NCBI RefSeq assembly: GCF_014839805.1 | Contig: NC_051117.1 | Span: 1,178,001 to 1,242,000 of the forward strand | Reading direction: 5' to 3' | Origin: Manduca sexta | Taxonomy: Eukaryota; Arthropoda; Insecta; Lepidoptera; Sphingidae | DNA length: 64,000 bases | Shown: positions 37,536 through 51,060 of the stretch, one piece after another | How the letters are laid out: every line of letters begins with the position of its first letter | Position numbering within the stretch: the first letter of the stretch is position 1 | Program-made: the position numbers and the translations under genes | Notes under the pieces: model-generated | What the model saw: the letters and a program-made list of their open reading frames with translations, nothing else | The model's database searches: none | Told to the model about the DNA's origin: nothing

Positions 37536-40500
37536 TCATAGGCATTGTCAAATTGTATACAAACTATTTTGATATGATTTAAACACTTCAAGACCTTCTA
37601 TAACATTTGAAGTACGTTTCTATCTTTCAACCGAATCGCATCAGTAATACAGCTCTAATAAACTACTACAGATTAGCAGACCTTGATCGCTAACAGCTAT
37701 CAGTATGACGGCCGCCCACTGGCGAGTTAGTCACTGTGTATTTTAAACGTTAATCACTTTTTGATGAACCGAGTGCCGGCAAAGAGATTACGATGCATTA
37801 AGAGTACACGACATTATGATACATAAAAATGTCTAATTTTCACGCTGACTTCGCTTTTGTCACGTCTTTTGTTTGGCATATTTCGGATTCTAAAATATAA
37901 GGAGATAATTTTTAGGGTATTTCTGAAAATATGTAACGGAATAGTTAAGAAATTTTATTACGGAATTTTCGGCCTCAACTGTCTTAGTTTTGTAAGACTT
38001 TATATATTCGTTACATCAAATAATATAGAGAATGAATGTATAAATTAATCTTCTAAGGTTTTTTCAGGCTTAAGTAATCTATCTCCATTGTTATTAGAAA
38101 TTGTTGTTATTAAATATTGTAATTAATCTAATATTCTAGTCCTGAAGCTTTATTTCGGGGTAACGAAACCACGTTTCAAAGGTTATAAGCTCCATAATTT
38201 GTTATATAAGAAACCTAGTACTAATAAAAGAAGCCGATTATAATTTTGCTAAAAATATTGTTATGTATTATTACAAGAAATATCAATTCTAATAAAAGCT
38301 CAACAATTCAAACTACATCTACTCCTAGGATATTGTTCAGCCCGGCTTGTCTCATTTCTGTATAATGTTGTTATTAAAAAGTAAACACAATTTGCATTCA
38401 TATTGAGTTGAGCGCGTGTCACCGTCCAAGTCCCATTATAATATCAAACGTAAACCGGTAAATGCACCGGCTTTTACCTACATATTCTAAGATAGGTATG
38501 CAAGACACCTAACATCACGCGAATACCGCTTTTAAACCCATCAACGTAACGACTACAGTCAGTTGGAGCCGTAATGTTCTCCCAAGAAAAATGATTGCGA
38601 TCTAAATAAAGTGTTATCCAAGTAAAACGTATATGCATGTTAGTTTTGATGCTTTCCGTCCAAATGAAACATCCTCTTGAGTGTATTAACGCGTGGATTG
38701 TTGCCAAAACGTGCATTGTGATTGCGATGGATCAATAGATGGGCGGGCAGTGACGTCATTGTATCAAGATGGTACTCTACTTTAGTTTTAATGTTGCCCT
38801 TGAAGTCCAAAAAAGGAGCCATTTTAGATTCTATTAGGCATACGTGCAGGTTTGTTGTCTGAGGGTAGGATTAACGCTGCCCATAACAATTCTCATGCCC
38901 AAGGAATGATAGAAGAATGGAATCTTTTCTTGTGTATCGTAATTCTTCAAATAAATACTGGTTTCATTAGGATCTTGCACAAGAAATAGAACTTACAAAT
39001 CGCATCGATCTATTAAGAAGTCGTAATTGTTTGTAATAAAATGAAAAGCAATATCCAGAAAGCTCGTAGTCTATAAATTTTCTGAATTACTTAATACTAT
39101 TTAAATAATCCACTTTACCATCGAGTAGTTGCTCTACGAATATAAAAAAATCACAATTTTATCGAATGGCAGAAGGAGGATCGGACACTTGCGAAGTTTA
39201 TCAAGGACGCACAAGGTGACCTCAAATGTGGTCGGTGCAGAAATTTGTAAACCTTTTTTTACTTTTAAGTTTGGCTTCGTGGAAATGGTTGCCCTTATAA
39301 GGAACTAAACCAGCTACATTTGGATACATCAGACACCAAATAATACATTTTTAACACTAGTCCATTTCAAAACGTTACAATCGGTATATTCTCTTCAAAC
39401 ACTTGAACTTCATTGTTCTTTCTATTATAATCGTACCCCAATATGCCTCCAATAGATCAAACATTTTAATTAACATTGGCACAACAAAAACCATCACCAA
39501 CATAAAACTAAGATGCCGTCACGTCTAGAATTATGCAAACCTTGTACCACAATTGAAATAACACTCTGGATGAATGAAATTTAATCTTCACATAACTATC
39601 GCACGGTCTTTAATTCAATGTCGTGACGCCAGTGCATGATTTACAAACGAAAATACAACTGTATTCATAATGAGGTGAAGTCTATTTTGCATTGCATTAC
39701 ATTGGTTTGTTGTTTGTGTGTTTATTGAAAATAAGACACCAGAAACCTTAAAATATGCATACAAAAAGTTCGTGCGCGGCATTCCATTACTTGTGTACTT
39801 TGAAGGCAAAGCGTGCAAGAATTTTAGAAATTATTATTGTTCTGTTTACTATGTGGTATGGGCTTTTGATTCGATACTTATTATTCCTATATCAGGTCTT
39901 TTGTTATTTTGTTTCTTAATGTTCGATTAGTGGAAACTTTCATAGGAAACACCGATTCGTATGCAGGTTTGTTTTGTGGGACGGGTCTATTTTTTTGATA
40001 GGCTTGTCGCCTTCATCTGAGACGAATATGGAATTCATGATGGACAAATGTTTAAGTGCTACCCAACTCTACTTACTGATAATTCTCCATTTGCTATAGC
40101 ACTGGAATGTCATACTAATTAATGTTTATAAATAAATGAATCTATTTATAACCAACCCACTGACATTGCCACACATTTCTCCAACAATACCGGCTTACGA
40201 GGCTTAGGTTGTGTTAAACTGGCAAGTTCCGCGCCGTCGCGAGGTCGGATGATGAGCACGCGGCTTATAACTTGACTAAACTAGTTCGCATCAAGTTGTG
40301 CGAGGTAACGCAAATCGTATTAGCGATAATCGAGGGCCGATGCGGTCGTGGCGATGTTTTCTTTCCAACGGTCCGGGATTACGGTCAAAGGGTCCCGGGG
40401 AGTTTGAACCAGCTAAGCTGTTGGTGGTGTGTCGGTTTGAGGAACTTGCTTCTGGCGTGATGGAGGAGGAGCTGTATGAAATTTGACTAAACAGGATTCA

Positions 40501-40770
40501 TTTCCGAACTTTCGATCGTTGGATTGGATTCATTAGACAAATTGCCTTGTAATTCCTGATAAGCATAATCTAAGCTTTCTAAAAAAAGGCAATGAAAAAT
40601 AAAATATTATGAAAACGAATTTTAATAGCAGCAAATATCCATCAGCGCCACCCTTAAAAATGTAGTTATGTCGACATAAATTATTTCTAACTGAATAAAC
40701 ACTCCATAAGCGGGCAAAAAGTAGCGAAAACATAGTAAATGCATTACCGACACTGTTTGCTTAGTTGAGC
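37536..40770. other. AT-rich intron DNA
   Basis: A CRE octamer at 38751-38758 and several incidental 60-80 codon frames are all I see. No exon or named repeat is supportable. Confidence 0.5.
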
Positions 40771-40927
40771 TCTACAGGCGACAACATGACGTCACAAATA
40801 CACGGGCATGATGTAATCAATTTAGATGAATACGCGTACAGAGATGATGTGACAAGTTTGGTATGTATCGCGGAAATGGGCGATTTTATAAATTGAACTG
40901 GCAAAGAAGTAGCGGTATGAAACATTC

Positions 40928-41085
40928 ATAGTCATCATCATCAGTCGCAGGATGTCTACTGCTGATCATGGGCCTCATCCAAAGATTTCCAGATGGATCT
41001 ATTGAAAGCGACCTGCATCGAGCAATCTCCTGTGATATTTATTAAGTCATCTGTCTACTTCTTGGGCGAACGTTCATTATACGTC
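40928..41085 (-). mobile_element. LINE 3' tail in reverse orientation
   Basis: Read on +, it starts with the reverse-complemented microsatellite TCATCATCATCAG, followed by CAGGATGTCTACTGCTGATC, ATGGGCCTCATCC and GATCTATTGAAAGCGACCTG. This is the familiar inverted tail of a lepidopteran LINE ('...CCACTGCTGGACATAGGCCTC...'). The 5' part is missing and substitutions are frequent, so this copy is old. Confidence 0.6.
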
Positions 41086-41724
41086 ATAAATCATTAACGT
41101 ATCTGAAGTGGTTATCTGTAGAAAGCCAGTAAACTGAGGTAAGATAAGCAAAAGACCATCCCATAAATTACTAGAGGACTTTGCAATCTTTCTGGACCTC
41201 CTTATTATCCTGGCAAGTATGCTCTAATTGCATTTACTGAGCTTGAATTTTAGAAATTGGGAGTTGTTACATCTGATCTAGAAAACACTCATTCTTATGC
41301 AACTAATGAATCCAGAATCTCAAGATGCAAAAAACGCATTGGTAAAAATTTAAGCACCATCGAAAGATCCTAGGATGGCAGAGTACAGTCACACCAAGAT
41401 CTTACAGCATCATCTGACATCTCATCTCTTGAACGCGACAGCCCGCAGCCCGCTGCAAACGACCCGTGACCCCGATCCGTGTGCCCTTTGTCTCCGCGTT
41501 ACAACGGTTCGGATATTGATTAGTCAACTATTTGCGGTATTGACATCAGCAATTACATGTCGTGGCCGTTGATGGATATACTGTTGTGATGTGACGCCAG
41601 GTTAATAGATTGTACAGAGTTTGAACAGGTAATAAATGTCCTGAATGTTGATTGAAAAGCTGACGTTGAAGTATGGAGTGTATTTTGTTGGATTGTTCGA
41701 CTCTGTGACTTGCAAATATCCGTA
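41086..41724. other. Intron DNA
   Basis: A 65-codon + frame at 41375-41572 lies in a moderately GC-rich patch and has no recognisable domain. Nothing else is supportable. Confidence 0.45.
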
Positions 41725-41914
41725 CTTGTAAGTGCGAAAGTAATTCTGTCTGTTACGCTGTTACGTCTCGACCACTGAACCGATTACTGTGATGTATGAA
41801 AGTAGTTTGAGAGCCCGGGAAAGACAGATTACTTGGTAACCCAGGAAAATATATAGCGGGATTTCTATCCAGGAAAAAGTATCACGCGAGTGAATCCGCC
41901 AGCAAAAGCTAGTA
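41725..41914 (+). repeat. Lepidopteran interspersed repeat ('GCGAAAGTAA...AAAGCTAGTA' type)
   Basis: It starts near GTGCGAAAGTAATTCTGTCT, continues CTCGACCACTGAACCGATTA, GTTTGAGAGCCCGGG and ATATATAGCGGGATTTC, and ends CCAGCAAAAGCTAGTA. This matches in order a very common non-coding repeat of moth and butterfly genomes. No coding capacity. Confidence 0.65.
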
Positions 41915-42550
41915 AATAAAAGCAATCAACTCATCGTGTAGATATAGAAGATCGATTCACACATAAAGAAACGGTCTACGAAAAAGATCTGAGAAAATAA
42001 AAAGATATAAAAGCGAATAAGAAATGCTATTAACAGACGCGCGCAGTTAAAAAATAAATCACGCGGCCGGTCTCCGAACGCGTTGGGAAGGTCGCTCGCC
42101 CGAGGTTGTGCTGATCATTTATCAACCCTGAAACTTTTTTAATGCCAATAAATTGATGATGGTCTCAGAGGCCCCAGGCGTACCACACGCGCTGTGGCAC
42201 CTTGTGACGTGTGGTGAAATTGTTTTGGTCGGCAATTGAGGGCTAATGGTTTGTGTCCTCGATCGATTTGGATTTTCGGTTTTGTTGTTAGGCTGGCTTA
42301 CGTTATGTGCATATGGAGCGGTATAGATTTCTTCCTTGCTGCTAAAAAGTTCCCTACTCTGTACCGATACACAATAATCTCCAGGATCATATTCACCTTT
42401 CCATGCAATAAATATAGACAACACGCATAAGATAGTAAAAGCACTTTACAATTCCAACTAAAGTAAACAAATACAGTTGCTGAATGTGACATCATACTAG
42501 CAACATGGCGCCGATGTAACAAATGAGCACGATTTATAGCTTTATTACTG
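41915..42550. other. Intron DNA with a possible shortened relative of the 12793/13454 repeat
   Basis: TTAACAGACGCGCGCA (about 42030) followed by GCGGCCGGTCTCCGAA (about 42063) recalls the 3' half of the repeat pair at 12793 and 13454 with an internal deletion. The overlapping 64-100 codon frames at 42122-42522 lie on both strands and are not convincing. Confidence 0.3.
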
Positions 42551-42554
42551 TAAA

Positions 42555-42918
42555 AACAAGGTTAAACTTTGCATAAAACACGTGCAAAATGAAAAAGTGA
42601 TTATTGCACTTGGATAAGTCGGTTTAAGTGTGAAATACAGAGCGATATCCACCTTTATTATTATCTACAACAAGGTTACATTTTGCATGTCGTGTTACTC
42701 TTTAAAAAGTGATTACTGCACCTCGTCTAACTGTAATAAATATTCCGATTTCCGACTTAATCTACATAGAAACAAGGTTACATTTTGCATGTAACACGTG
42801 CGCTATGCAAAAGGCAATTACCACACCTGTGTGTACGTGTTAGATTAACCCGTTATGGACTCTAAGCTCATTGGGGTAAGGTTATTTTCGCATAAATATG
42901 AAAGTGGTTATTGCACCC
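42555..42918 (+). repeat. Four-unit diverged tandem array (~107 bp period) with E-box and TTTGCAT motifs
   Basis: Unit cores start at 42555, 42669, 42771 and 42876 (spacings 114, 102 and 105 bp). The shared core reads AACAAGGTTACATTTTGCAT, then (in units 1 and 3) AACACGTGC, then roughly AAAAAGTGATTACTGCACC. The E-box CACGTG is at 42579-42584 and 42795-42800. TTTGCAT occurs in units 1-3 and is TTCGCAT in unit 4. Spacers share TTA..CTACA..AACAAGG at their 3' ends, so the repeat includes more than the core. It may be a decayed minisatellite, internal repeats of an old transposon, or an enhancer array of bHLH/POU-type sites. Confidence 0.7.
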
Positions 42919-43290
42919 GGGCATCGCGTGCCGGCGTAGTGTTTACGTTGCGACCAACAGCCTACCGGCGTTGTTTGTTAATATAGCTTCCGGTTTTGTG
43001 GAAATTAGTGCGACTTTGTCCATTTAATTAATGGACAAATGTGGTTATTGGAGAAAATATTAATTTTATTTGAGAATGTTGTTTTGTTAAGTGCCTTTCG
43101 AATTTCGCGTGCTATTCGGTTTCTATGAGCAATTGTTTCTAACTATGCTGCTATTCTACAATTAATATTTCTTAATTAAAGAAAACATTTTTATACAATT
43201 AACCAACCAATTTACATTTCACCGCCATTATCTCAAACTTCACAAGTAACACAAACACCCTTACACATATGTGATTTTCCACAAAGTATT
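42919..43290. other. AT-rich DNA after the array
   Basis: Apart from a short GC-rich lead-in (GCATCGCGTGCCGGCGTAG), the stretch is AT-rich and featureless. Confidence 0.5.
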
Positions 43291-43450
43291 TCCTAAGCGG
43301 CCGAGCGGAACGCGCCCGCTCGATAAATCACAACAAATTGACGCGATCTCGTTTAGTGACGTCACGCGTCCGCCGGCGGGATGTCACCGCGGATGCGTCA
43401 CCAATGACCTGTGACGGTAATGGGATCTCTTGCTTGCACTCAAGTGCCCC
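43291..43450. promoter_or_regulatory. GC-rich patch with CRE
   Basis: It contains GCGGCCGAGCGGAACGCGCC, the CRE octamer at 43357-43364 (GTGACGTCACGCG) and CCGCCGGCGGG. No frame or splice pair. This is a candidate intronic enhancer; a second CRE follows at 43885-43892. Confidence 0.35.
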
Positions 43451-46400
43451 GACTCAACCACAGTGCGTTAACTGATGCTAATAATACAACCCTTCTGATG
43501 ATGCGTAGGGTTGCCAAGCGCGTAGATTAAATCGATCATCGATTCATACATTTCGCCCTTTGTTTTCGTGTAAATAAAATATTATATTCAATTGTACAAA
43601 AGGAAAATCAGACAAAACTCGCAGTACCGCAATAAGATATAAATAAATTAAATTAACTTTATTCCAATGACTGGCGTAATTTTTAGAACAATACCCATCC
43701 CATAAATCAATGACAAAAAGCAACAAACACCTAATTACCATTAACTTATCAAAGGAACGAGCTGTCAGCTATTTTAAAGCACACTTCAAAAGTAAACAAC
43801 CCTAATTATGCGGTAATGAGCTTAACAATATTCCTTGCTCTTAACGTCGGATGCTGACAACCTTAAACTGACTGCTAATGCAACTGACGTCACCCGAACA
43901 CGTCGGATAGCGATGGTAACTGAAGGCGTCATCCATGACAATATGGCGGCAATAGACACTATGAGTCAGTAGTGTGCTATGTATGGAAGCTTAATTTGCG
44001 GTTAAGACTTCGCGTTACATTGCCTTTGTTATTAGAATACGTCTGAAGTGTAACATGAAATAAATAACGACGTCACTTATGTTAATTCCTGGAACGAATT
44101 GAAGATAATAATGCTTTATCTAACTGCAATATCTTAAAAAAATGGTGACATAACAATATTATCACTCGTCTATAACACATTCCTGACTGCCCACTCAAAG
44201 GACACGCGTGATTATAATCAAGTACAAACTTAACGATGACACCATCACGAGGTCGCGTCGTCTCACAGTTGAATATTAAACGTTGGTGATGTCATACTCT
44301 TATAGAATAGTATGAATTACGAGTTAGATGGACGATTTGAACATATTAATGATATCTTTCAAATATCCGTATTGCTCGTGTGATATCCTTCTTCAGCAAT
44401 ACCTTATAGCTGTAATAGCTAGCTGATGATGAGTTTAACTGATATAATCGCTTTATATAGTATCTCCTGCATAACAGACTAATTTACGTTGAGATTAATA
44501 GCCGTGGCCGAAATTCTAGGAACGTATTCATTCATACCATGGTATTGCTACAATCTAAAATATTCTGTAAAATCTTTCAAAGTTTCGCATCTGATATGGT
44601 AAAATAAACCCCGAACTCATTATAACAGTGCATAAACATCCTAGTCATCAGATAGCACATGCATCAGATACCAAAAAAGATGAAAGATTAACTTCATTGC
44701 ACCTCACGTTGACATAAGGCTTACAGCTGGCGCCGACACTGACTTGTACAAAAAGTTTGTGCAAATCTTTTTTTAAATATTTGAATTCCTTGGCAAATAT
44801 AGCAGACATTGCATTAAAACCGTTTTTCTTTTGTATTCAATATTATTCTCTGATGCTTAACATTTAGAACAATTGTCGTCTAATTTCCATGTCGTTGTAC
44901 ATAACTTTTTCTTTTTTTTTTGTAATGATTTAATAGTGTTGATTTTGTACCAGTGATTTATGCGAAATCCTGTTTCTTTTTCTTTCTTTTTTCAAAATGA
45001 CGGTAGCGCTATTTGAATCGACATCCAGCGCCTCCATTGCCATTGCAATGCACTGCACGCCGACATCGAAATGTCAAAACCATTACATTCTAAATTGGCC
45101 ACAGACATAACCATCGGAGCGAATGGTTATGCGGCAATTTTCCAAGAAAACCGTATTAAAAAGCATCAACATTGGAAAGTTAATTCCGCGGGGACTATTT
45201 TCGTCGTATGCTAAGTGAAATGGCATGTGTTATGAATGATGCACTCTTTTTGATTGCATTGGTATGTTTTTATGAATTCCGTGGTGTCGTATGATTATGC
45301 TATAAATCGTATGTTTTTTTATACTGGCAAAGTGACTGCTTTAACAATGAAATGGCGATTAGCGAACCACTATCCGTCCTATGATTTGATTTACAATAAT
45401 AGTACTTTATAATATAGTACTTGATGCTATTCGAAATTATCTGTTTCAAAATGCAGCACAAGATGCGAACCTGTAACTTCTTTATCGACAATTACTTTAA
45501 TCACTAACAGAAACTTGAATATATCTATTTTTATTATCCACTTATAATTCGTTCCCAGCGTTCGTAGTCACGCACATTTAAATATAGATGGCGAAATTTT
45601 ACATTCGCCGTGTGTCATCGAAACTTCATTTAGGTAACAATGGATGATGTCACTTGGCGCTTGTTGTATAGTTTTTTGCATTAAACGATGTAGATATAAA
45701 GATAGCGCACACAGCAATTGTGTTGTACCAACAATTAATCTGTCTTTCAATCCTTCTTGATATTCACGGACCATGATTTCATCCGGTGTACTTGATAAGA
45801 AGTATTTTGATCTGTAGTTAGTGTTTCGAATCTCTCCTCTCGACGCTCTACAAAAGACTAAAGAAACTTCTTTTTCTATATCGCTTCAGCTGTGTGCTAA
45901 CTCTATAAGAATGTAATGATTCAGTTAATTGTAAACATATTTTATAAACATAAATAAACCATTTTCAATAACATTTTTAGACGTTTAAATAGCCAATGTA
46001 ACTACTGGACATAATAAGACTTAGCATCTCATGTCTTAGGATGGCGAGCGCAGTGGAATACCAAACAATACTTTGTAATACAAAGTGTTGGATGGTGTTT
46101 CTACTGATTATGATATCAAAATTTGTGAACCGCTTAAGTTATAAGATATACACTAATCTAATATTACTACATATGTATGTAGATCGCAAAATGAGCAAGC
46201 TCCTTAGAGTGTCCGAAAAATGCGACTGGTAAGTCGATGTCGTTTAATTTTGATATTTGTGATTAATCAGAGACCAAGGCGTCAATAACGTGTTAATCTC
46301 TTAACCACTCCTAATAAAAAGACGCAGACGTTTTTTTGCTCCATTCTAAGCACTCAGTTTATTTACAGTTTGGGTTGTATATTTCGTTGATAACTATTCA

Positions 46401-48786
46401 GTGTGAAATTTGAAATAGTACAATCATCACTTCCTCAGCATTTATTTAATTTGCTATGATGTGTGCAACACGTGGATTTTTACTATAATACAATGCTTGG
46501 TCACTTGTATGTCTAGTTTTAATAGTTAAACTAACACAATATACAGATCTATGGTAATATTATATAGAGGTATGATTTGCAGAAGGCCTTTAAATACTAA
46601 CATAATTCTGCCGTAGATATATGGAACCAAAAGAATCTGTCAACACCTCAACACTCAAAACTGGCTTAAATATTTACAAATCTTAATAATATCTGCTAAA
46701 TACCAGTCCATTATATTGTGAAGGTTGTCTAAATATTGATTGAGATAAATATAATTCTCGCGACGAAATATTCAATGATAATTTGATGAATTATTTACGC
46801 GAACGAAGCCGTCTTGTTCCGATAACTTTACTTAGTGCAGAGGACGTACAAACCGCTGTGCAAACAAATTCAATTTGTATAACTAAACTAGGATCAGTTG
46901 ACGTAAATAAGTATGACCTTTACAAATATTAAGGACGAATAGATGAAATGAGATACAGAATAATTTCGTCTTCATAAGATTATTCAAGACCCGCAAATAA
47001 ATGTAAAGGCATTACATATAAAAGATACAAGAAGGTGCAGGTATCCAACAAATCGATGTTGAAATATTTGCGGAAGACCTTTTAGCATTAGACGTTATGC
47101 GGCTGATAATCACGTGCCAATATTCGAGACGAACCATCTTCCCCAAACTTTGTTCAAAACTTCACGGCTCTAGCATCTAATGCAACTTAAACTCCTAGAA
47201 TTATAGTTGCAAGTACAATTCACACAAACCAAACAATTCAGAAGCAATTGCACAAAGAATTACAAATGCACATATACCGTGTTGATTGAGCGCAAGAAAT
47301 CACGCGTACATTACACAACGTCAGACCGAACGGAAACATAAACTGTAAACTGTATACCCAAAACGAAAGTTTAAACTCGCGCGCAACAGAAACAAACCAG
47401 GTACATAACCGCTTATGATTGAGCGCCGGCAGGTATTCCAGAGCGTTATATTAATGCACGGATTAAAATAAATGTAAGGTCTAGCGCACAGTTACGACGC
47501 GATGTCGACTTATAGTCCACGTATTTATCACGCGTGTAATCTACAGGGCCCCTATGCTCGTGTGTTCGATATTCGGTCAATCCTATCTGGTAAATGACAG
47601 ACATTCAATCTTACCGGTCGATATTTCACGCTCGCGGAGATGCGGGTATTTGTCGTATGTAAAAGATAGTCAAAAGATTCCCGCAATTATTTTGGCAACT
47701 TGCGGATAATGTAAGCTGTGAATTTAGTTTGCGTTTTAAAACAATATAATTTACAGTTATTGACAGTTTCAATTTCAGTTTATCAATATTTTGGAACTGT
47801 GTACTATTACGAATTTGAAAAGTTCTTTCAACCTGTACCAATGTAGACATTATGTCGCATCAATACAAAAAATCGACAGCGTGCATCAGTCCGCACGTAA
47901 AGAAAGACGGACGCGTCGGCTTATTCCGTTCAGTGTTTAAACAAATAACCGACGTTACACAAGACGCGTTATCGAGGTGCTACATCATTTTATTTACAGC
48001 TGTTGCAGGTTAATGCGGTGCCTTCTGTAAACTGTACGAAACAATCGAGCTATTTCTATACTGTTTACATAGGTCGCGGTGTGGTGGGGAATTTAGTAAA
48101 ACTATCGCTGATTTTTGTACGCGATCGAATTGGAAATTTCTGATAATATAGATCTAAGATAAGTTTTTAATTTAATTGTTTTAAAATTACATAATTATAG
48201 ATGCGTTGAATGATTCATTATTGAGCACCGTCTAAAGCCACTCACATCCTGATCTGTAGTTTACTAAACATAATATAAAAAGTATCAAAATCACCACTCC
48301 GATGAGCACACGTAAGATAAAACTAAGAGAGACGTCAGAACATTTTACGGTCCATCTATAAACTCGCGTTTCGCCCTATAAAACGCGACGGCCGTCCTCA
48401 AAAGTTTCAATTTACATAATCTCATACTACTACTCGTAAACCGATCGATGTGTACGTCACTTGTAATTTGGCAAACGTCGGTGCGTGGATTGCATAACGC
48501 GTGACGTCATACAAAATAACTATATTCATCACCCCGTGTCATATAGTAATAGATGCGATGAGTGTGAAAGATGTTTTTATTGATGTGGGACACGGCATTG
48601 AGATGGTTGGTCCATTCAGAATTGAAAACGAGGCGGTAGAGTCGGTGGCTATAAATGGGACTTAACCTGAAAAGCTAGTTATGCCTTTGATGTATGAATG
48701 CTACAATAAAGCAGCCCAAAGTGATGAGACTATGGAAGGTGTCATTTGCTGGAAGTATAGATTTTATGTGTTTATGAGCTGGACAG
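43451..48786. other. AT-rich intron DNA
   Basis: CRE octamers are at 43885-43892 and 48502-48509. Slightly GC-richer stretches lie at 45000-45180 and 47300-47560. Frames of 60-74 codons are scattered and unassignable. I find no exon, RNA gene or named repeat. Confidence 0.45.
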
Positions 48787-49330
48787 TTGGCTATTCAAAA
48801 ATGTAACAAAGTCCTTGATGATCGCTACGAAAGTACGTTTCGACTGTTGTTAATAAATAAAAAGCCTTTAAAGTTGACGATGAAAACATTTTCCGTTTAT
48901 AATCGTGTACCGCAAGAAGAAATGTTCGTAGTGGCGCCTCTGGATATTCTTTTCGATGCGATTCTCGTTTGAAAATCTTCAATTACCGCAATATCATAGA
49001 AATTAGCACCAAAATTTCCACCGTTGCCCACGTTTTGGGCTCGTGTATCATTAGTCACATGATTTCTGATGTTCCCAGACACATAGAAACGAATTCCGAG
49101 ACATGTTTTGCGACGAACGAAAATAGATCTCAGCGGGTACTATACTCCTGTGACGGCTTGGTGTTGCCGTCCTTGTCTAACTTATGCGTTCTGTATACAC
49201 CTGTCCCGCTCGCTCGCACACGGTTCATTGTTTCGCGGACCCGCCGCCGCTGGACTGAAATAGGCCGCCAGCGTCTGTAACAGAACAGTGTGATATCGAA
49301 AAGCGGAGGCGAGGTCACTGCCGTAAGCTC
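48787..49330. other. Frame-dense, GC-richer block of unknown nature
   Basis: Five overlapping frames of 61-103 codons on both strands are packed into 540 bp. The minus frame at 48897-49082 reads protein-like (ends in AQNVGNGGNFGANFYDIAVI-type wording). The 3' end (49120-49320) is GC-rich with CGGACCCGCCGCCGCTGG. I recognise no domain. It could be an eroded transposon or retrocopy, a conserved non-coding block, or chance. Confidence 0.3.
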
Positions 49331-50905
49331 GCCGGTGATGGATTTCTGTATGAACCTTTATTGCTGGGTTTGAATGATTATTTGATATTAAAACGTTTAA
49401 ATGAGGGGAATTACGAGCATTAGAATGATCTGATGGTGATTGTTGCCCATAAACAACTACTACTAGAAGAATTTGTCATGTAAGCGAGTATGTCAAGAAT
49501 GCTGCAAAGTAGATGAATGGATTGCTATAACTCTTCGTATGGTAGAAATTATGAACAAAAGCTGGTACTTATAAAAAAGAGATTATAATTAGGAATTTTT
49601 TATGCATCTGTAAGAGGAGATGAATATGTATTCCATTTAAACGAAGACTGGAGGGGAAACTAACCTAGTAATGAATCACGATTAAATATATTTTTTGTGA
49701 GTAAATCCAATGTCTTGGTTGTAATAAGATAACAATTTGTAAAGCACACAATCGACGAAAATGTAATAAAACCTAACCCATAATAGTATGTAAGTCAAAT
49801 TTACCCAATATTTATTCGAAGTATTCAATTCTCAACACTATCGATAACATGTCGACTAATTATTGTGTCACCCCATTGATACTGCCCATTACGCGTATTA
49901 TTACGCTCTATTCGGACTATTGTTATTTTGTTACCATAACAATGTTACGTAACAAATCGTGTTACATTACCGGGCTTGTTATAATGGCGGACATTAGCCC
50001 TCGCCTCAGGCACCTTGGGGGTAATTGGGACGGATTAAGAACGACGAAGTACGGTCATGACCCCCCTGTAAAAATTTTGTTAATATGTAATTTGTTTTGC
50101 CGAAACTGCTAAATTAGAAAACATTTTAGTATAATAAGGGGTAAATGTTTAAGTGTATTGGAAAATATTATAATTTTCTTTATATTGGCTTTAAAAAGAG
50201 ATTACACTGTTAAATAATTCTGGACTGGTAAAATGCTTTAAATAATTTGTACTAATATCTTAATTCACATACATGCAAAAAGCTCAGCGGATTATACTCT
50301 AATATACCTTATATACCTACCCGTCCAGAGTAAAGCTAGCTTATATATTATGCTATTGTTGTGGCGACAATCTCATTCAGTCACACAGTGTTTTAACACT
50401 GAAAAATCTAATTCGAGCCGTGTTGGAATCACGGCCGCCATTCGTCTTTGTGAACGTTTATCGTGGCCAAAGTTTTTATTGCTAGTTTACATTCGCTAGC
50501 AACTTTGTTTAATTTTGGTGACAATATGTTTTGTTGTTATTCTTAGTAATGCGGTCATGTGCTGTATAAATTTTGTTTTATATGACTCTGTCATGAGTGT
50601 GCTTGTGTGGTTTTGGATTTTACTCAAGACTTGCTATTGATTCTTATATGTTTTAATTAAGTATACTTCAAAGCTTTTTTTACTTTGAGACATTACTATT
50701 GCAGGCAAACTTGGATGCGACATCGTAAAATTTATTTCACGCTTTATCTGATTCATATACAATCTGAAAATTACATAGAATGAAATATAACACTAAAACG
50801 CACACGAAAATACTTAAAAGCGATAAACAACATTTTCCCAAGCTAGTTTCGCAAAAAATCACCATTTATATTGTACAATACGACAGGTAACTCCCGGTCG
50901 TATAA
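49331..50905. other. AT-rich intron DNA with a small repeat relic
   Basis: Around 49430-49490, TCTGATGGTGATTGTTGCCC followed by ACTACTACTAGAAGAATTTG recalls the core of a common lepidopteran SINE/LINE repeat, heavily decayed. An 87-codon + frame from 49849 is unassigned. Confidence 0.35.
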
Positions 50906-51060
50906 TTTTTCCGAGCGCGGCCCCACCCGGGGGACCAGCGTCCACTAAACCGACTACAATTCTCCCCTACATCCACCCAGTGGCCGTTACGTGGGCCAGC
51001 GCACGTGATTTATTAACCTGTGCACGGAGTTGGGTGGATGAATAGGGGCTCTCGGCCCAC
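50906..51060. other. GC-rich patch with an imperfect long-loop inverted repeat
   Basis: CCCCTACATCCACCCA (50964-50979) is complementary to TGGGTGGATGAATAGGGG (51031-51048) apart from two extra bases, separated by a loop of about 51 nt. The loop contains ACGTGGGCC and GCACGTGA. It could form a hairpin in RNA, or be relic termini of a very small element. Confidence 0.4.
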
